Positions 8,843 through 16,987 are shown, counted from the stretch's first letter. The stretch is DNA of 37,353 bases from an uncultured Alphaproteobacteria bacterium (GCA_937865685.1 CALMGU010000023.1:1-37353), one strand, 5' to 3'. The notes: generated from the sequence alone by a model not told the origin. Translations and numbers: made by a program.

Positions 8843-8879
8843 GCGTCGCCCGGAGCGGGCGTATAGCCCGTGAGGACGC
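8843..8879. repeat. Nested inverted repeat between ccmA and phaB
   Basis: An outer pair GCGTC/GACGC (8843-8847, 8875-8879) encloses CGGGC-GTATA-GCCCG (8856-8870). It lies in the intergenic space downstream of phaB and upstream of ccmA. There is no T tract on the phaB strand, so a simple terminator is not shown; a dispersed intergenic repeat is equally possible. Confidence 0.45.
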
Positions 8880-8922
8880 GCGACAACGCCAGAGCCGAAA
8901 AGGACCGCGCCCTTATTCAGGC

Positions 8923-9645
8923 TCAATACATGTGCTGGCCGCCGTTGATCGAGATCGTCGATCCCGTGATGAAGCCGGCATCATCGGCCACCAGGAACAA
9001 CACACCACGGGCGATTTCATGGGCCTGGCCCAGGCGTTTCACGGGAATGCGGGCGACGATCTTCTCCAAGACATCGGCCGGCACCGCCGCCACCATGTCG
9101 GTGTCGATATAACCGGGGGCGATGGCGTTGACGGTGATGCCCTTGGCCGCGCCTTCCTGGGAGAGCGCCTTGGTGAAACCGTGAATGCCGGACTTTGCGG
9201 CGGCATAATTGACCTGGCCATATTGACCGGCCTGGCCGTTGATCGAGCCGATATTGACGATACGGCCGAAGCTGCGGTTCAGCATCCCGTCCCAGGCGAC
9301 CTTGCACATGTTGAAGCAGCCGCCCAGATTGGTGTCGAGCACTTCGTCCCAGGCGTTGCGGTTCATTTTCTTCATGGTGGCGTCGCGGGTGATACCGGCA
9401 TTGTTGACGATGATGTCGACGGGACCCAGCGCCGCTTCCACCTTGGCCATGCCCGCCGCGCAATCGTCGAAGGATGAGACATCCCACTTGAAGGCCGCGA
9501 TGCCGGTCTTGTCCGTGAACGCCTTGGCGCGTTCGTCATTGCCCGCGTAATTGGCCGCGACCTTATAGCCCGCATTCTTCAACGCCACCGAGATCGCTTC
9601 GCCGATACCGCGCGTGCCGCCCGTCACCACTGCCACCCGTGCCAT
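8923..9645 (-). CDS. phaB: Acetoacetyl-CoA reductase PhaB
   Basis: PhaB reduces acetoacetyl-CoA to (R)-3-hydroxybutyryl-CoA with NADPH, the second step of PHB synthesis. The 240-residue short-chain dehydrogenase shows the cofactor motif TGGTRGIG (8-15), NNAG, and the catalytic S134, Y147 and K151 (NIGS, NYAAAK). The PhaB-type features GITRDATMKKM, NGQAGQYGQVNYAAAK and the end TISINGGQHMY separate it from FabG. A good AGGGAG ribosome site precedes the ATG. It follows the cupin gene by 25 bases and probably shares its transcript. Confidence 0.95.
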   Translation of the reverse strand: MARVAVVTGGTRGIGEAISVALKNAGYKVAANYAGNDERAKAFTDKTGIAAFKWDVSSFDDCAAGMAKVEAALGPVDIIVNNAGITRDATMKKMNRNAWDEVLDTNLGGCFNMCKVAWDGMLNRSFGRIVNIGSINGQAGQYGQVNYAAAKSGIHGFTKALSQEGAAKGITVNAIAPGYIDTDMVAAVPADVLEKIVARIPVKRLGQAHEIARGVLFLVADDAGFITGSTISINGGQHMY

Positions 9646-9670
9646 GCCTGCTCCCTGTTTATGCGTCCGT

Positions 9671-10045
9671 TCAGACGCTGCCCTTCTTCTCCACTACCAG
9701 AATTCGCGCCTCGCCGACAGGATGGGCGACATGTTCGTCGCCATTTTCGGCGAGCATGATGTCCCCTGGACCGAGACGCTGAATCATCTCCGTCCCATCC
9801 TTGCGATAATGCATATCAACCGCGCCATCGAGGACCACGAACACCTCGCTGCCGTCATTGACGTGCCAGACGTAAGGTTGGTCGGTCCAATGCAGGCGCA
9901 CGCTGGCGCCTTCGATCTCGGCGATGTCGCGCGCGCCCCAGGCTTTCGAAGCCGTGAAGCTCTTGGCATCGAGATGAAATTTCACGGGAGCATCGGCCAG
10001 GAAAAGTGTGCAGCGTCCGTAGGACGCGGAACGGTTTTCCGCCAT
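9671..10045 (-). CDS. Cupin-domain protein between phaA and phaB
   Basis: The 124-residue protein is a single small beta-barrel cupin. The first cupin motif appears around WHVNDGSEVFVVLDGAVDMHY, with metal-type residues H, E and a following H. The second is around LGPGDIMLAENGDEHVAHPV with a conserved His. It has no signal peptide. Substrate is unknown; members of this small cupin class are often unassigned. The start at 10045 has no recognisable ribosome site, so it is uncertain, although no other Met lies near. It is separated from phaA by a probable terminator and sits 25 bases before phaB. Confidence 0.8.
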   Translation of the reverse strand: MAENRSASYGRCTLFLADAPVKFHLDAKSFTASKAWGARDIAEIEGASVRLHWTDQPYVWHVNDGSEVFVVLDGAVDMHYRKDGTEMIQRLGPGDIMLAENGDEHVAHPVGEARILVVEKKGSV

Positions 10046-10063
10046 GCGCGCGGAGCGCGCTCA

Positions 10064-10088
10064 GCAAAAATTGGGCGCATCCGCGCCC
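10064..10088 (-). terminator. Probable rho-independent terminator after phaA
   Basis: Read on the minus strand, GGGCGC-GGAT-GCGCCC is followed directly by AATTTTT. It lies 22 bases past the phaA stop and before the cupin start at 10045, so it should limit read-through from phaA into the cupin-phaB pair. The stem is only six base pairs but all G/C. Confidence 0.6.
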
Positions 10089-10109
10089 GGGCCGCGCGAC
10101 CCATAAAAA

Positions 10110-11282
10110 TTACCGTTCCACGCACATGGCGATGCCCATGCCGCCGCCGATGCAGAGGGTGGCGAGGCCCTTCTTGGCGCCGCGCTTGCCCATCTCGTGC
10201 AGCAGGGTGACCAGGACGCGGGCGCCCGACGCCCCGATGGGGTGGCCGATGGCGATGGCGCCGCCATTGACGTTCACCTTGTCCAGGTCCCAGCCCATGT
10301 CCTTGTTGACGGCGCAAGCTTGAGCCGCGAAGGCCTCATTGGCTTCGATCAGATCCAGGTCCTGGGCTTGCCATCCCGCTTTCTCCAGCGCCTTGCGCGA
10401 CGCGGGGATGGGACCGGAGCCCATCACTTTGGGATCGACCCCGGCCTGGGCCCAGCTGGCGATGCGGGCGAGCGGAGAAAGGCCCCGCGCGGCGGCATCC
10501 TTGGCGCTCATCATGACCAGCGCGGCGGCGCCGTCATTGATGCCCGACGCATTGCCCGCGGTCACGGTGCCGTCCTTGGAGAAAGCCGGGCGCAATCCCG
10601 CCAGCGCCTCATAGGTCGCGCCGTCGCGGATATATTCATCGGTATCGACGACCGTTTCGCCCTTGCGGGTCTTCACCGTCACCGGCGCGATCTCGTCCTT
10701 GAAGCGGCCCGCCTTCTTGGCGGCCTCCGCCTTGTTCTGCGAGGCGGTGGCGAATTTGTCCTGCTGCTCGCGGGTGATCTGCCATTCGCGGGCGACATTC
10801 TCGGCGGTCGTGCCCATGTGATAGCCGTTGAAGGCGTCCCACAGCCCGTCCCGGATCATGGTGTCGATGAAATTGAGATCGCCCATCTTCTGGCCGGCGC
10901 GCAGATACGCCGCGTGCGTGGACAGGCTCATGGATTCCTGGCCACCGGCGACCACGATGCGGCTGTCGCCATTCTTGATGGCCTGGGCCGCCAGCGCCAC
11001 CGCGCGCAGTCCCGAACCGCAGACCATATTGATGCCCCAGGCGGGCGCGCCGATGGGCAGACCCGCCGCGATGGCGGCCTGGCGTGCCGGATTCTGGCCC
11101 TGCGCCGCCGTCAGCACCTGGCCCAGGATGGTTTCGCTGACTTCGCCGGCTTCAACCTTGGCGCGCGCCAGAGCCGCTTCGATGGCGACTTTTCCCAGCT
11201 GATGGGCGGGTACCGTCGCGAATGCCCCGTTAAAAGCGCCCACGGCGGTGCGCGCGCCTGCCACAATAACGACCTCTTCCAC
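10110..11282 (-). CDS. phaA: Acetyl-CoA acetyltransferase PhaA (thiolase)
   Basis: PhaA condenses two acetyl-CoA into acetoacetyl-CoA, the first step of PHB synthesis. The 390-residue protein has the full biosynthetic thiolase set: nucleophile C88 (NMVCGSG), H347 (GHPIGASG) and C377 (LCIGGG), almost the same positions as the Zoogloea enzyme. NEAFA is also present. The gene is divergent from phaR across about 217 bases. Confidence 0.96.
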   Translation of the reverse strand: MEEVVIVAGARTAVGAFNGAFATVPAHQLGKVAIEAALARAKVEAGEVSETILGQVLTAAQGQNPARQAAIAAGLPIGAPAWGINMVCGSGLRAVALAAQAIKNGDSRIVVAGGQESMSLSTHAAYLRAGQKMGDLNFIDTMIRDGLWDAFNGYHMGTTAENVAREWQITREQQDKFATASQNKAEAAKKAGRFKDEIAPVTVKTRKGETVVDTDEYIRDGATYEALAGLRPAFSKDGTVTAGNASGINDGAAALVMMSAKDAAARGLSPLARIASWAQAGVDPKVMGSGPIPASRKALEKAGWQAQDLDLIEANEAFAAQACAVNKDMGWDLDKVNVNGGAIAIGHPIGASGARVLVTLLHEMGKRGAKKGLATLCIGGGMGIAMCVER

Positions 11283-11499
11283 GAAATCCTCCGGCTGACG
11301 ATCTGTCTTCCCGCAAAATGCCGCGAATGCGAGGCGTGGTAAACCGCAATGAATTTCCCAAGGCAGAACAAGGAATTACCGAGTTTCCGGGACCTCCCCC
11401 GATATTGCGTTTGCTAAAATGGTGCTGGACGGACCCTTCGGCATGATGTTGTCTTTGCTCAAAGCCGCGTAGGGACGGCGCAAGAAAAGGCGGGGATTC

Positions 11500-12084
11500 G
11501 TGTCGGAAGAAAAATCCAAGGACGGGCCGGTCGTCATCAAGAAATACGCGAACCGTCGCCTCTACAATACCCAGACCTCCAGCTATGTGACCTTGGATCA
11601 CTTGGCGGGGATGGTGAAGGACGGCGTCGAATTCGAAGTCCAGGATGCGCGCACCGGCGAGGACATCACCCGCTCGGTGCTGACCCAGATCATTTTCGAA
11701 GAAGAGGCCAAGGGCCAGAATCTGCTGCCGATCAAATTCCTGCGCCAGCTGATCCGTTTCTATGGCGACAGCCTGCAGGCGTTCGTGCCCGGCTATCTGG
11801 ACATGAGCATGGACAGTTTCACCAAGAACCAGGGCGCCATGCGCGATCGCATCGCCGAAGCGATGGGCGGCGGCAATCAGATGATCGAAAATCTGACCCG
11901 GCAGAATCTGGCGATCTTCGAGCGCGCCACGCAGATGTTCTCGCCATTCGGGGCCGCCGCGGCGGGCCGCAAATCCGAAGAGCCGGCGGAAGAAAAATCA
12001 TCCTCCAGCGATGTCGATGCCCTGAAGCGCGAAATGGAAGCGATGCGCCGTCAGATATCTGAACTCAGCCAGCGCAACAAATAG
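11500..12084 (+). CDS. phaR: Polyhydroxyalkanoate synthesis regulator PhaR
   Basis: PhaR binds DNA and PHB granules and represses phasin genes (and often itself) until polymer accumulates. The 194-residue protein starts with GTG at 11500. The N-terminal DNA-binding PHB_acc_N domain is clear (IKKYANRRLYNTQTSSYVTL, about 13-32), followed by the accumulation domain (about 70-120, LPIKFLRQLIRFYGDSLQ). The acidic, then helical C-terminal tail is also typical. A GATTC (GANTC methylation type) overlaps the start region. No phasin or PHA synthase gene is in the window. Confidence 0.94.
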   Translation: MSEEKSKDGPVVIKKYANRRLYNTQTSSYVTLDHLAGMVKDGVEFEVQDARTGEDITRSVLTQIIFEEEAKGQNLLPIKFLRQLIRFYGDSLQAFVPGYLDMSMDSFTKNQGAMRDRIAEAMGGGNQMIENLTRQNLAIFERATQMFSPFGAAAAGRKSEEPAEEKSSSSDVDALKREMEAMRRQISELSQRNK

Positions 12085-12378
12085 TTCCCCCGCGAAGTTC
12101 CATCGCGAGGCCAAGGTAAATTCCCGTTCACCGCAATAAGCCAGAGGCGGCGCGGCCTGCTCCTTCGCCTTTGGCTTTGCGGACAATTTTAAGCAAAGAA
12201 GGCTCAATCACGCCGCGATTTTGAATTGAAGGGGAGCGAAATCGCACATTCCGCATTGTCCTCATGCGGGAGAAGCGGCGATGCCGGGCGAGTTAGTTTC
12301 AAATTTAGCGAAAGATTTCAGGAGGGGGCAAAGCCTCCTCGTCATGCTGGCCGCGCCGTTGCAAGAGACCGTGTGCCG
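12085..12378. other. Intergenic region, 294 bases, no feature recognised
   Basis: Between phaR and the next small gene I see no RNA gene or convincing ORF. A short imperfect inverted repeat (CGCGA/TCGCG) follows the phaR stop but has no T tract. An A/T-richer patch at about 12185-12235 could hold a promoter for the gene at 12379. Confidence 0.4.
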
Positions 12379-12669
12379 ATGATTTTCCGGGCCATATTCT
12401 GGATTGGACTTGTAGCGCTGTTGATGCCGCGCGAGCCCGATCTCGGCTTCGGACGTCCAGGCGCCGGCGCATCGCTTCCTTCCACTCTGACCTCCTGGGC
12501 CGCTACAGGTCTCTCGCGACCGGGAAAAGTCTGCGCGGATCATGGGGAAACATGCGCCGGCGCCTCGACGCTTTTTGCTTCCTTCCAGAGCGATGCCTTG
12601 CGCGAGCTGGCGGAGGTCAAGGCGGAGATCGACGCCGACCGCAAGGCGCGCGGCGCCGGCCGCATCTGA
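12379..12669 (+). CDS. Small single-span membrane protein, DUF5330-like
   Basis: The 96-residue product begins MIFRAIFWIGLVALLMP, a single membrane or signal-anchor segment. A soluble region with two cysteines (KVCADHGETCAG) and a charged C-terminal helix (LRELAEVKAEIDADRKARG) follow. The pattern resembles the alphaproteobacterial DUF5330 group, which has no known function; that match is from memory only. The ATG at 12379 is chosen because the frame upstream (back to a TTG at 12226) encodes unrelated basic sequence. Confidence 0.65.
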   Translation: MIFRAIFWIGLVALLMPREPDLGFGRPGAGASLPSTLTSWAATGLSRPGKVCADHGETCAGASTLFASFQSDALRELAEVKAEIDADRKARGAGRI

Positions 12670-12686
12670 GGGCCGGTTTTCGCGCC

Positions 12687-13205
12687 TCAATCCTGGTTGA
12701 GCGAGACTTTGATCTTCTTGGGCGTGAGCGCGCGGCGGTCCGCGCCCCGCCAGGGCCGTTCCTTGGCGCGGCGGTCCGGACCGAAAAAACCGGCGGCGGC
12801 GATGAAGGGCCGGGGCGCAGCCAATGCCAGCTGCAATTTGTCCGCGACGGTCTTGGGACTGACGGGACGGCAGATCACATCGGTGATGCCGTCGTCCCGT
12901 TCCTTTTCCACATCGCGGCGGCGCGCTCCGCTATAGACCGCGAAAATCGGAATCATGGGATTGAGCACCAGACGGCTGCGGCGCACCGCCAGCGCGAAGG
13001 AGGCGTCGTCCAGCCGGGCCGACGCTTCCGCAAGCACCGCATCGAACGGCTCGGCGCAAAGTATCTCCAGCGCGCGGCGGGGCTCGTCGATCAGGGCTAT
13101 TTTGCTGAGACCGGCCGCCGTCAGGACGGTGCGCATCAACGGGCCGGTCTGCCCTTTGGCGCCCACCACCAGAACACGCGTCGATGCGAAATTGAACGCC
13201 GCCAT
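12687..13205 (-). CDS. Receiver-like protein lacking the phospho-acceptor Asp
   Basis: The 172-residue protein has a CheY-like alternating beta/alpha pattern over residues 9-130, but the active-site residues are changed. The usual acidic pair after beta1 is G15-A16 (VLVVGAKG). The phospho-acceptor position after beta3 is E60 (DAVLAEAS). The conserved Lys near beta5 is R113 (VICRPVSP). The C-terminus is basic with a repeated GPDRR/GADRR motif. No output domain is attached. It is probably a phosphorylation-independent adaptor or a regulator locked in one state; this is inference. It is divergent from the lipoprotein gene at 13276. Confidence 0.7.
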   Translation of the reverse strand: MAAFNFASTRVLVVGAKGQTGPLMRTVLTAAGLSKIALIDEPRRALEILCAEPFDAVLAEASARLDDASFALAVRRSRLVLNPMIPIFAVYSGARRRDVEKERDDGITDVICRPVSPKTVADKLQLALAAPRPFIAAAGFFGPDRRAKERPWRGADRRALTPKKIKVSLNQD

Positions 13206-13275
13206 GAAGCCCCGGAATATCGGGCCAGTCTGGCCCTTCTCGCCTTAAGGGCCGGTAAAGGTTAGAATTGGAGCC

Positions 13276-13599
13276 ATGACCCGATCGCGAATTTTTCCAG
13301 GGCTGATGGCGTTGAGTGCCTTGCTGGCGCTGATGGGATGCGAAAGCGCCGCCGATCGCGCGATGAAGCGGACGCCGGATTTCCGGGCAGGCTATTCCGA
13401 CGGCTGCGCCAGCGCCGGAACCCAGGGGGCAAACCCGCGGGACACCGCACCCATGCGCGACGAAGCGGCTTACCGCACCAACCGGGCCTATCGCACGGGC
13501 TGGGGAACCGGCTTCAATGCCTGCCGCACCTATCAACCCGGCAACAACATGCCGCCGCCGCCCGGCCGCGGACCGATCGGCGATCCCCGCCCGTTCTGA
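13276..13599 (+). CDS. Putative small lipoprotein
   Basis: The 107-residue product has a lipoprotein signal: basic MTRSR, a hydrophobic core, and lipobox LMGC (Cys at about residue 22). The mature part is polar, with DFRAGYSDGCASAGTQGA and YRTGWGTGFNAC repeating a (R/A)(A/T)G(Y/W)xxG(C/F) pattern with one Cys each, and a Pro/Gly-rich end. It is likely anchored in an envelope membrane. Function is unknown. It is divergent from the receiver-like gene, with a 70-base gap containing TTAA-N7-TAAA at 13246-13259. Confidence 0.75.
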   Translation: MTRSRIFPGLMALSALLALMGCESAADRAMKRTPDFRAGYSDGCASAGTQGANPRDTAPMRDEAAYRTNRAYRTGWGTGFNACRTYQPGNNMPPPPGRGPIGDPRPF

Positions 13600-13624
13600 C
13601 CGTCGCGAAAGCTTCACGGAAAGA

Positions 13625-13639
13625 TTAATGAGCCATTAA
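13625..13639 (+). promoter_or_regulatory. CtrA-type binding box (TTAA-N7-TTAA)
   Basis: TTAA at 13625-13628 and TTAAC at 13636-13640, separated by seven bases, form a perfect CtrA consensus (TTAA-N7-TTAA). CtrA is the alphaproteobacterial cell-cycle or motility regulator. The box is in noncoding DNA 61 bases before a possible 33-codon ORF and after the lipoprotein gene. A chance match cannot be excluded without counting such boxes genome-wide. Confidence 0.5.
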
Positions 13640-13700
13640 CCAGGGACACTCAGGCTGGCGCCGACAGTCCGTGTACGGTTCTTTTCGGAGCGGCGCCGCC

Positions 13701-13802
13701 ATGTTGGGTCATCTGGTTTCCAATAGGTTCCCGGTCCGCATGGGCCATCGCGCGCCGGGCGGCGTGTTTCATCGCCTGTGGAATTTGCTGTTCCAGCGCT
13801 GA
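13701..13802 (+). CDS. Possible 33-residue basic small protein
   Basis: ATG at 13701 opens a 33-codon frame ending at TGA 13800-13802. The product is basic and amphipathic (MLGHLVSNRFPVRMGHR, ending RLWNLLFQR). A GGAG lies ten bases before the ATG. Support is limited to position: a CtrA-type box lies upstream and no other gene claims the space. The stop abuts the stop of the MerR gene on the other strand. It could also be chance. Confidence 0.3.
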   Translation: MLGHLVSNRFPVRMGHRAPGGVFHRLWNLLFQR

Positions 13803-14258
13803 TCAGGATTTGGCGGCGAAAGGCCTGGGTGGCACGGCCTGGATATTTTCCTGGTCGAAGAAAAGCGGCCAGGGCGTGCGAGGCTTTCCTTCCAGCGCCG
13901 CGTCGATGTCGCGAATGCCGTCGCGCAACTGACGCAGCGCCTGATCGATGTCGAGCTTCTGCCGCTCCAGGATCTGAATGCGCTCTTCGAATTTCTTGCG
14001 CGCGTGGGTCATCTGGGCAAGCTCGCCATCCTTGCCGTCATACATGTCCAGCACTTCGCGGATCTCCGCCAGGCTGAAGCCCAGCCTGCGGCCGCGCAGG
14101 ATCAGGATGATGCGGGCGCGACAGCGCGAACTGTAAAGGCGGGTCTGACCGCGCCGTCCGGGCGCGATCAGCTTTTCATCTTCGTAGAAGCGCAAAGTCC
14201 GCGCCGTGACGGAGAATTCCTTGGTCAGCTGACGAATGGTATAGATACGGCTGCTCAT
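13803..14258 (-). CDS. MerR family transcriptional regulator, LiuR-like
   Basis: The 151-residue protein has the MerR winged helix (YTIRQLTKEFSVTARTLRFYEDEKLIAP) and then a long dimerisation coiled coil (about 75-125). The run RLYSSRCRARIILILRGRRLGFSLAEIREVLDMYD closely resembles the alphaproteobacterial and gamma LiuR type, which controls branched-chain amino acid and acyl-CoA breakdown. No metal-binding Cys cluster is seen at the C-terminus, which argues against metal sensing. The ATG at 14258 is chosen because MSSRIYTIRQL matches the family start; upstream codons are in the promoter. Confidence 0.85.
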   Translation of the reverse strand: MSSRIYTIRQLTKEFSVTARTLRFYEDEKLIAPGRRGQTRLYSSRCRARIILILRGRRLGFSLAEIREVLDMYDGKDGELAQMTHARKKFEERIQILERQKLDIDQALRQLRDGIRDIDAALEGKPRTPWPLFFDQENIQAVPPRPFAAKS

Positions 14259-14299
14259 CGCGCGCTCGTGTCGTTCATCGCACATCACGATGACCACTC

Positions 14300-14315
14300 T
14301 TTACCTCAACGTCAA
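14300..14315 (-). promoter_or_regulatory. Possible MerR/LiuR-type operator before the merR-like gene
   Basis: On the minus strand TTGACGTTGAGGTAAA forms an imperfect palindrome (10 of 16 positions symmetric) about 42 bases before the regulator's start. A TTGACA (-35 type) precedes it at 14317-14322. LiuR sites are palindromes of this kind with TTGACGT-like arms, so autoregulation is plausible. No good -10 is seen at standard spacing. Confidence 0.4.
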
Positions 14316-14433
14316 CTGTCAAGGCTGTCCGGTATCGGGACCGGGCCGGATTGGCGCTTTCATCGAAAGCGCACATGCTCCGTCGCACCGGCGGCGCGAC
14401 GAAGCAATCGATATCGGCGCGAATGCCGCCGAA

Positions 14434-15069
14434 TTATTCGGCGGCGGCGCGCACCGCCTCGCTTTCGCGCGCGAGGTTCGCGGCCGCATAATCCCAATTC
14501 AGGATATTGGCCAGAACCGTCTCCAGGTATTTCGGGCGCGCATTCTGATAGTCCAGATAATACGCGTGCTCCCACACATCGACGGTGAGAAGGCAATTGG
14601 TCCCGTCCGCCATCGGCGTCATCGCGTTGGCGGTCTTGGTCACGGAAAGCTTTCCGCCTTGGGAAACCAGCCAGGCCCAGCCCGATCCGAACTGGGTCTT
14701 GCCCGCTTCGGCCAGTTGCGCGATCAGGGCATCGAGACCGCCGAAATCCCGCTCAATGGCGGACGCCAGCGCGCCCTTGGGCGCGGTCTTGGCCGGCGCA
14801 AGGCTGCGCCAGTAGAAATCGTGATTCCAGACTTGGCCCGCATTGTTGAAAATCTTCTTTTCCTTGTCGTCGGCCGATTTCGCCGTGGCCTGGACGATCT
14901 TCTCCAGCTTCATGTCGGCGAACGGTGTTTTTTCCACCAGCGTGTTGAGCATGTCCACATAGGCTTGATGGTGCTTGTAATAGTGAAAGGAAATGGTGCG
15001 CGCGGAAATGGCGGGCTCCAGCGCCGCGTCATCCCATGGCAGCGGAGCAAGTTTGAACGGGCCAGTCAT
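14434..15069 (-). CDS. sodB: Superoxide dismutase, Fe type
   Basis: This cytoplasmic enzyme dismutates superoxide. The 211-residue protein keeps all four metal ligands: H29 (FHYYKHH), H83 (WNHDFYW), D164 and H168 (DVWEHAYY). Gln at residue 79 (NNAGQVWNH) with Ala in TANAMTP is the arrangement of Fe-dependent enzymes, so Fe is favoured over Mn. The stop codon lies in the centre of a perfect inverted repeat (GCCGCCGAAT/ATTCGGCGGC, 14428-14448 region) with no T tract. A ribosome site GGAG precedes the ATG. Confidence 0.95.
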   Translation of the reverse strand: MTGPFKLAPLPWDDAALEPAISARTISFHYYKHHQAYVDMLNTLVEKTPFADMKLEKIVQATAKSADDKEKKIFNNAGQVWNHDFYWRSLAPAKTAPKGALASAIERDFGGLDALIAQLAEAGKTQFGSGWAWLVSQGGKLSVTKTANAMTPMADGTNCLLTVDVWEHAYYLDYQNARPKYLETVLANILNWDYAAANLARESEAVRAAAE

Positions 15070-15095
15070 ATGAAATCTCCAAAGCGGAAAGGCCC

Positions 15096-15124
15096 GGTCT
15101 AAGAGCCCGTGGCTGCTTCGTCAA
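15096..15124 (-). promoter_or_regulatory. Possible sodB promoter
   Basis: Minus strand TTGACG (15119-15124) is followed after 16-17 bases by TTAGAC/TAGACC (15096-15102), a fair sigma70-type pair about 30 bases before the sodB ATG. No Fur-type operator was identified with confidence, although an A/T-rich stretch lies upstream at 15157-15180. Confidence 0.35.
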
Positions 15125-15313
15125 CGCGCGAATGCGCACAAGGATCCACTGCTTAACTCCATAAAATAATTGTTGTTATCGCAGCCGCGAAGAATGTGGC
15201 GCGCGAGAAAATTCGTGATCGAGATGAACAGGATTGTCACTCGACTTTCGCGTCTCTGTCGCGCAAAACAGAAACACGCGGGGTAGGAGACGAGCAAAAT
15301 TCGGGAGGCAGCG

Positions 15314-15517
15314 ATGCCCGCTTATGAAATCTGCTATTTGGACGACGACGGCACTCTCACCTACAAATTCCTCGCCAATTGCGAGGATGACGGCCGCGCC
15401 AAGGTCCTGGCCCACGCGATGAAACTGCCCAGCGCCAAGCGCCTGGAAGTGTGGAGCGGCCAAGCCCTGATCTATGCCCGGCCGTCGCACATCACACAGG
15501 TCGCGTTGGCCGGTTAA
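15314..15517 (+). CDS. Small conserved-looking hypothetical protein, 67 residues
   Basis: No family recognised. The product begins MPAYEICYLDDDGTLTYKF, predicted as two beta strands, then a helix (EDDGRAKVLAHAMKL) and two strands (KRLEVWSGQALIYARP), a compact alpha/beta fold without a signal peptide. A strong GGGAGG ribosome site lies seven bases before the ATG, which supports translation. It overlaps the 3' end of the convergent aminotransferase gene by four bases. Confidence 0.65.
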   Translation: MPAYEICYLDDDGTLTYKFLANCEDDGRAKVLAHAMKLPSAKRLEVWSGQALIYARPSHITQVALAG

Positions 15518-16893
15518 AACAACTTTTCCCGCTTCGCCCAGTCCGCCGTCGCATCCAACGCGCGAGTTAGCCGGTCGAACAGCTCGCCGATTTCCGCTTC
15601 GCTGATGATCAGGGGCGGACAGATGGCGATGCGGTCCGTGGGCAGCGGGCGCACGACCAGGCCTTCGGCTTCGGCGAAATTCACCGCCACCTGGGCCAAC
15701 TGCGTCTCGGCGGGAAAATGCGCCTTGGTCTTTTTGTCGGCCACCAATTCCAGGCCCGCGATCAGGCCCACGCCCCGCGCCTCGCCCACCAGCGGATGGT
15801 CTTCCAGCTGCTTCAGGCGATTCAAAAAGACCGGCGCGACATGGCGCACATGCCCGACAATGTCGCGGCGCTGATAGATCTCGATGGCTTTGAGCGCCAC
15901 CGCCGTCGTCACCGGATGACCGCCATAGGTGAGGCCGTGGCCCAAGACATTCTTTCGCTTGGCTTCCGCTTCGATCACCTCGGTCAGTTCCGGCGACAGC
16001 AGCACCGCGGAAACCGGCAGATAAGCGCTGGACAATCCCTTGGCCACCGAGACGCTGTCCGGCTCGAAGCCATATTTGGCGCAGCCGAACCATTCGCCGG
16101 TGCGGCCAAAGCCGGTGATGATCTCATCGCTGATCAAGGGAATGCCGTGGCGGGTAAGAACCTTGGTGATGGCGTCGAAATAGCCGTCCGGCGGCACGAT
16201 GGCGCCGCCCGCGCCCATCACCGGCTCCACGATCATGGCGGCGATGGTGTCCGCGCCCTCGCGTTCGATTAGCGCCTCGAGATTGGCCGCCAGCCGCGCG
16301 GAAAATTCCATCTCGCTTTCGCCCGGCTCGGCGCCACGATAATGGTGCGGCAGGTCGGTGTGCAGGACGAAATCGAACGGCGCATCGAAGCCCTGATGGA
16401 TGCTGGGAATGCCGGTGAGGCTGGCAGCCGCCAAGGTGACGCCGTGATAGCCCATGCGTCGGGAGATGATTTTCTTCCTTCTGGTTTGTCCACGAGCATT
16501 GGCGGCGTACCAGGCGAAGCGCAGCTGGGTATCGTTGGCTTCCGAGCCGGAGCAGGCGAAGAACACCTTGCCCACGGGAAAGGGTGAAATCTCTTTCAGC
16601 TTCTCGGCCAGCGCGGCGGCGGGTTCGTGGCTCTTGCCGCCAAAGACATGGCCATAGGAGAGTTTGCGCATCTGCTCGGTGGCGGCTTCGACCAATTCCT
16701 CGTCGCCCCAGCCCAGTGCGGTGCACCAAAGGCCCGACATGCCTTCGATATAATCGCGCCCGGCCATGTCGAAGACCCGCACGCCTTCGCCCCGCTCGAT
16801 GATCAGGGGACCGCGCTCCGCCAGCGCCTTCAGATTTGTGAGCGGATGCAGCAGGGCATTGAGATCGCGGGTCTGGGCATTGGAGAGGGGCAT
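15514..16893 (-). CDS. Class III aminotransferase (PLP-dependent)
   Basis: The 459-residue protein has the fold-type I aminotransferase plan: GLWCTALGWGD near the N-terminus, the PLP phosphate site SGSEANDTQ, aromatic GYHG, the acidic residue in ISDEIITGFGRTG, and the PLP lysine in SVAKGLSSAYLP. Length and the FPVGKVFFACSGSEAN segment match omega-amino acid:pyruvate or putrescine-type aminotransferases. The amino donor cannot be assigned from sequence alone. It is divergent from the acyl-CoA ligase across 94 bases. Confidence 0.9.
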   Translation of the reverse strand: MPLSNAQTRDLNALLHPLTNLKALAERGPLIIERGEGVRVFDMAGRDYIEGMSGLWCTALGWGDEELVEAATEQMRKLSYGHVFGGKSHEPAAALAEKLKEISPFPVGKVFFACSGSEANDTQLRFAWYAANARGQTRRKKIISRRMGYHGVTLAAASLTGIPSIHQGFDAPFDFVLHTDLPHHYRGAEPGESEMEFSARLAANLEALIEREGADTIAAMIVEPVMGAGGAIVPPDGYFDAITKVLTRHGIPLISDEIITGFGRTGEWFGCAKYGFEPDSVSVAKGLSSAYLPVSAVLLSPELTEVIEAEAKRKNVLGHGLTYGGHPVTTAVALKAIEIYQRRDIVGHVRHVAPVFLNRLKQLEDHPLVGEARGVGLIAGLELVADKKTKAHFPAETQLAQVAVNFAEAEGLVVRPLPTDRIAICPPLIISEAEIGELFDRLTRALDATADWAKREKLF

Positions 16894-16987
16894 GGCAGGC
16901 CTTTCAAAAGCGCCGCGACTTTAGCCTTTTGCGCCGCCATCGCCACGATCTTGTGGCAAGCTGGGGCCACAAAAACGAGGAGCAGCC

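Noticed and set aside
14424..14450. Inverted repeat at the sodB stop as a terminator
   Set aside because: A perfect ten-base stem spans the stop codon but no T tract follows on the sodB strand.
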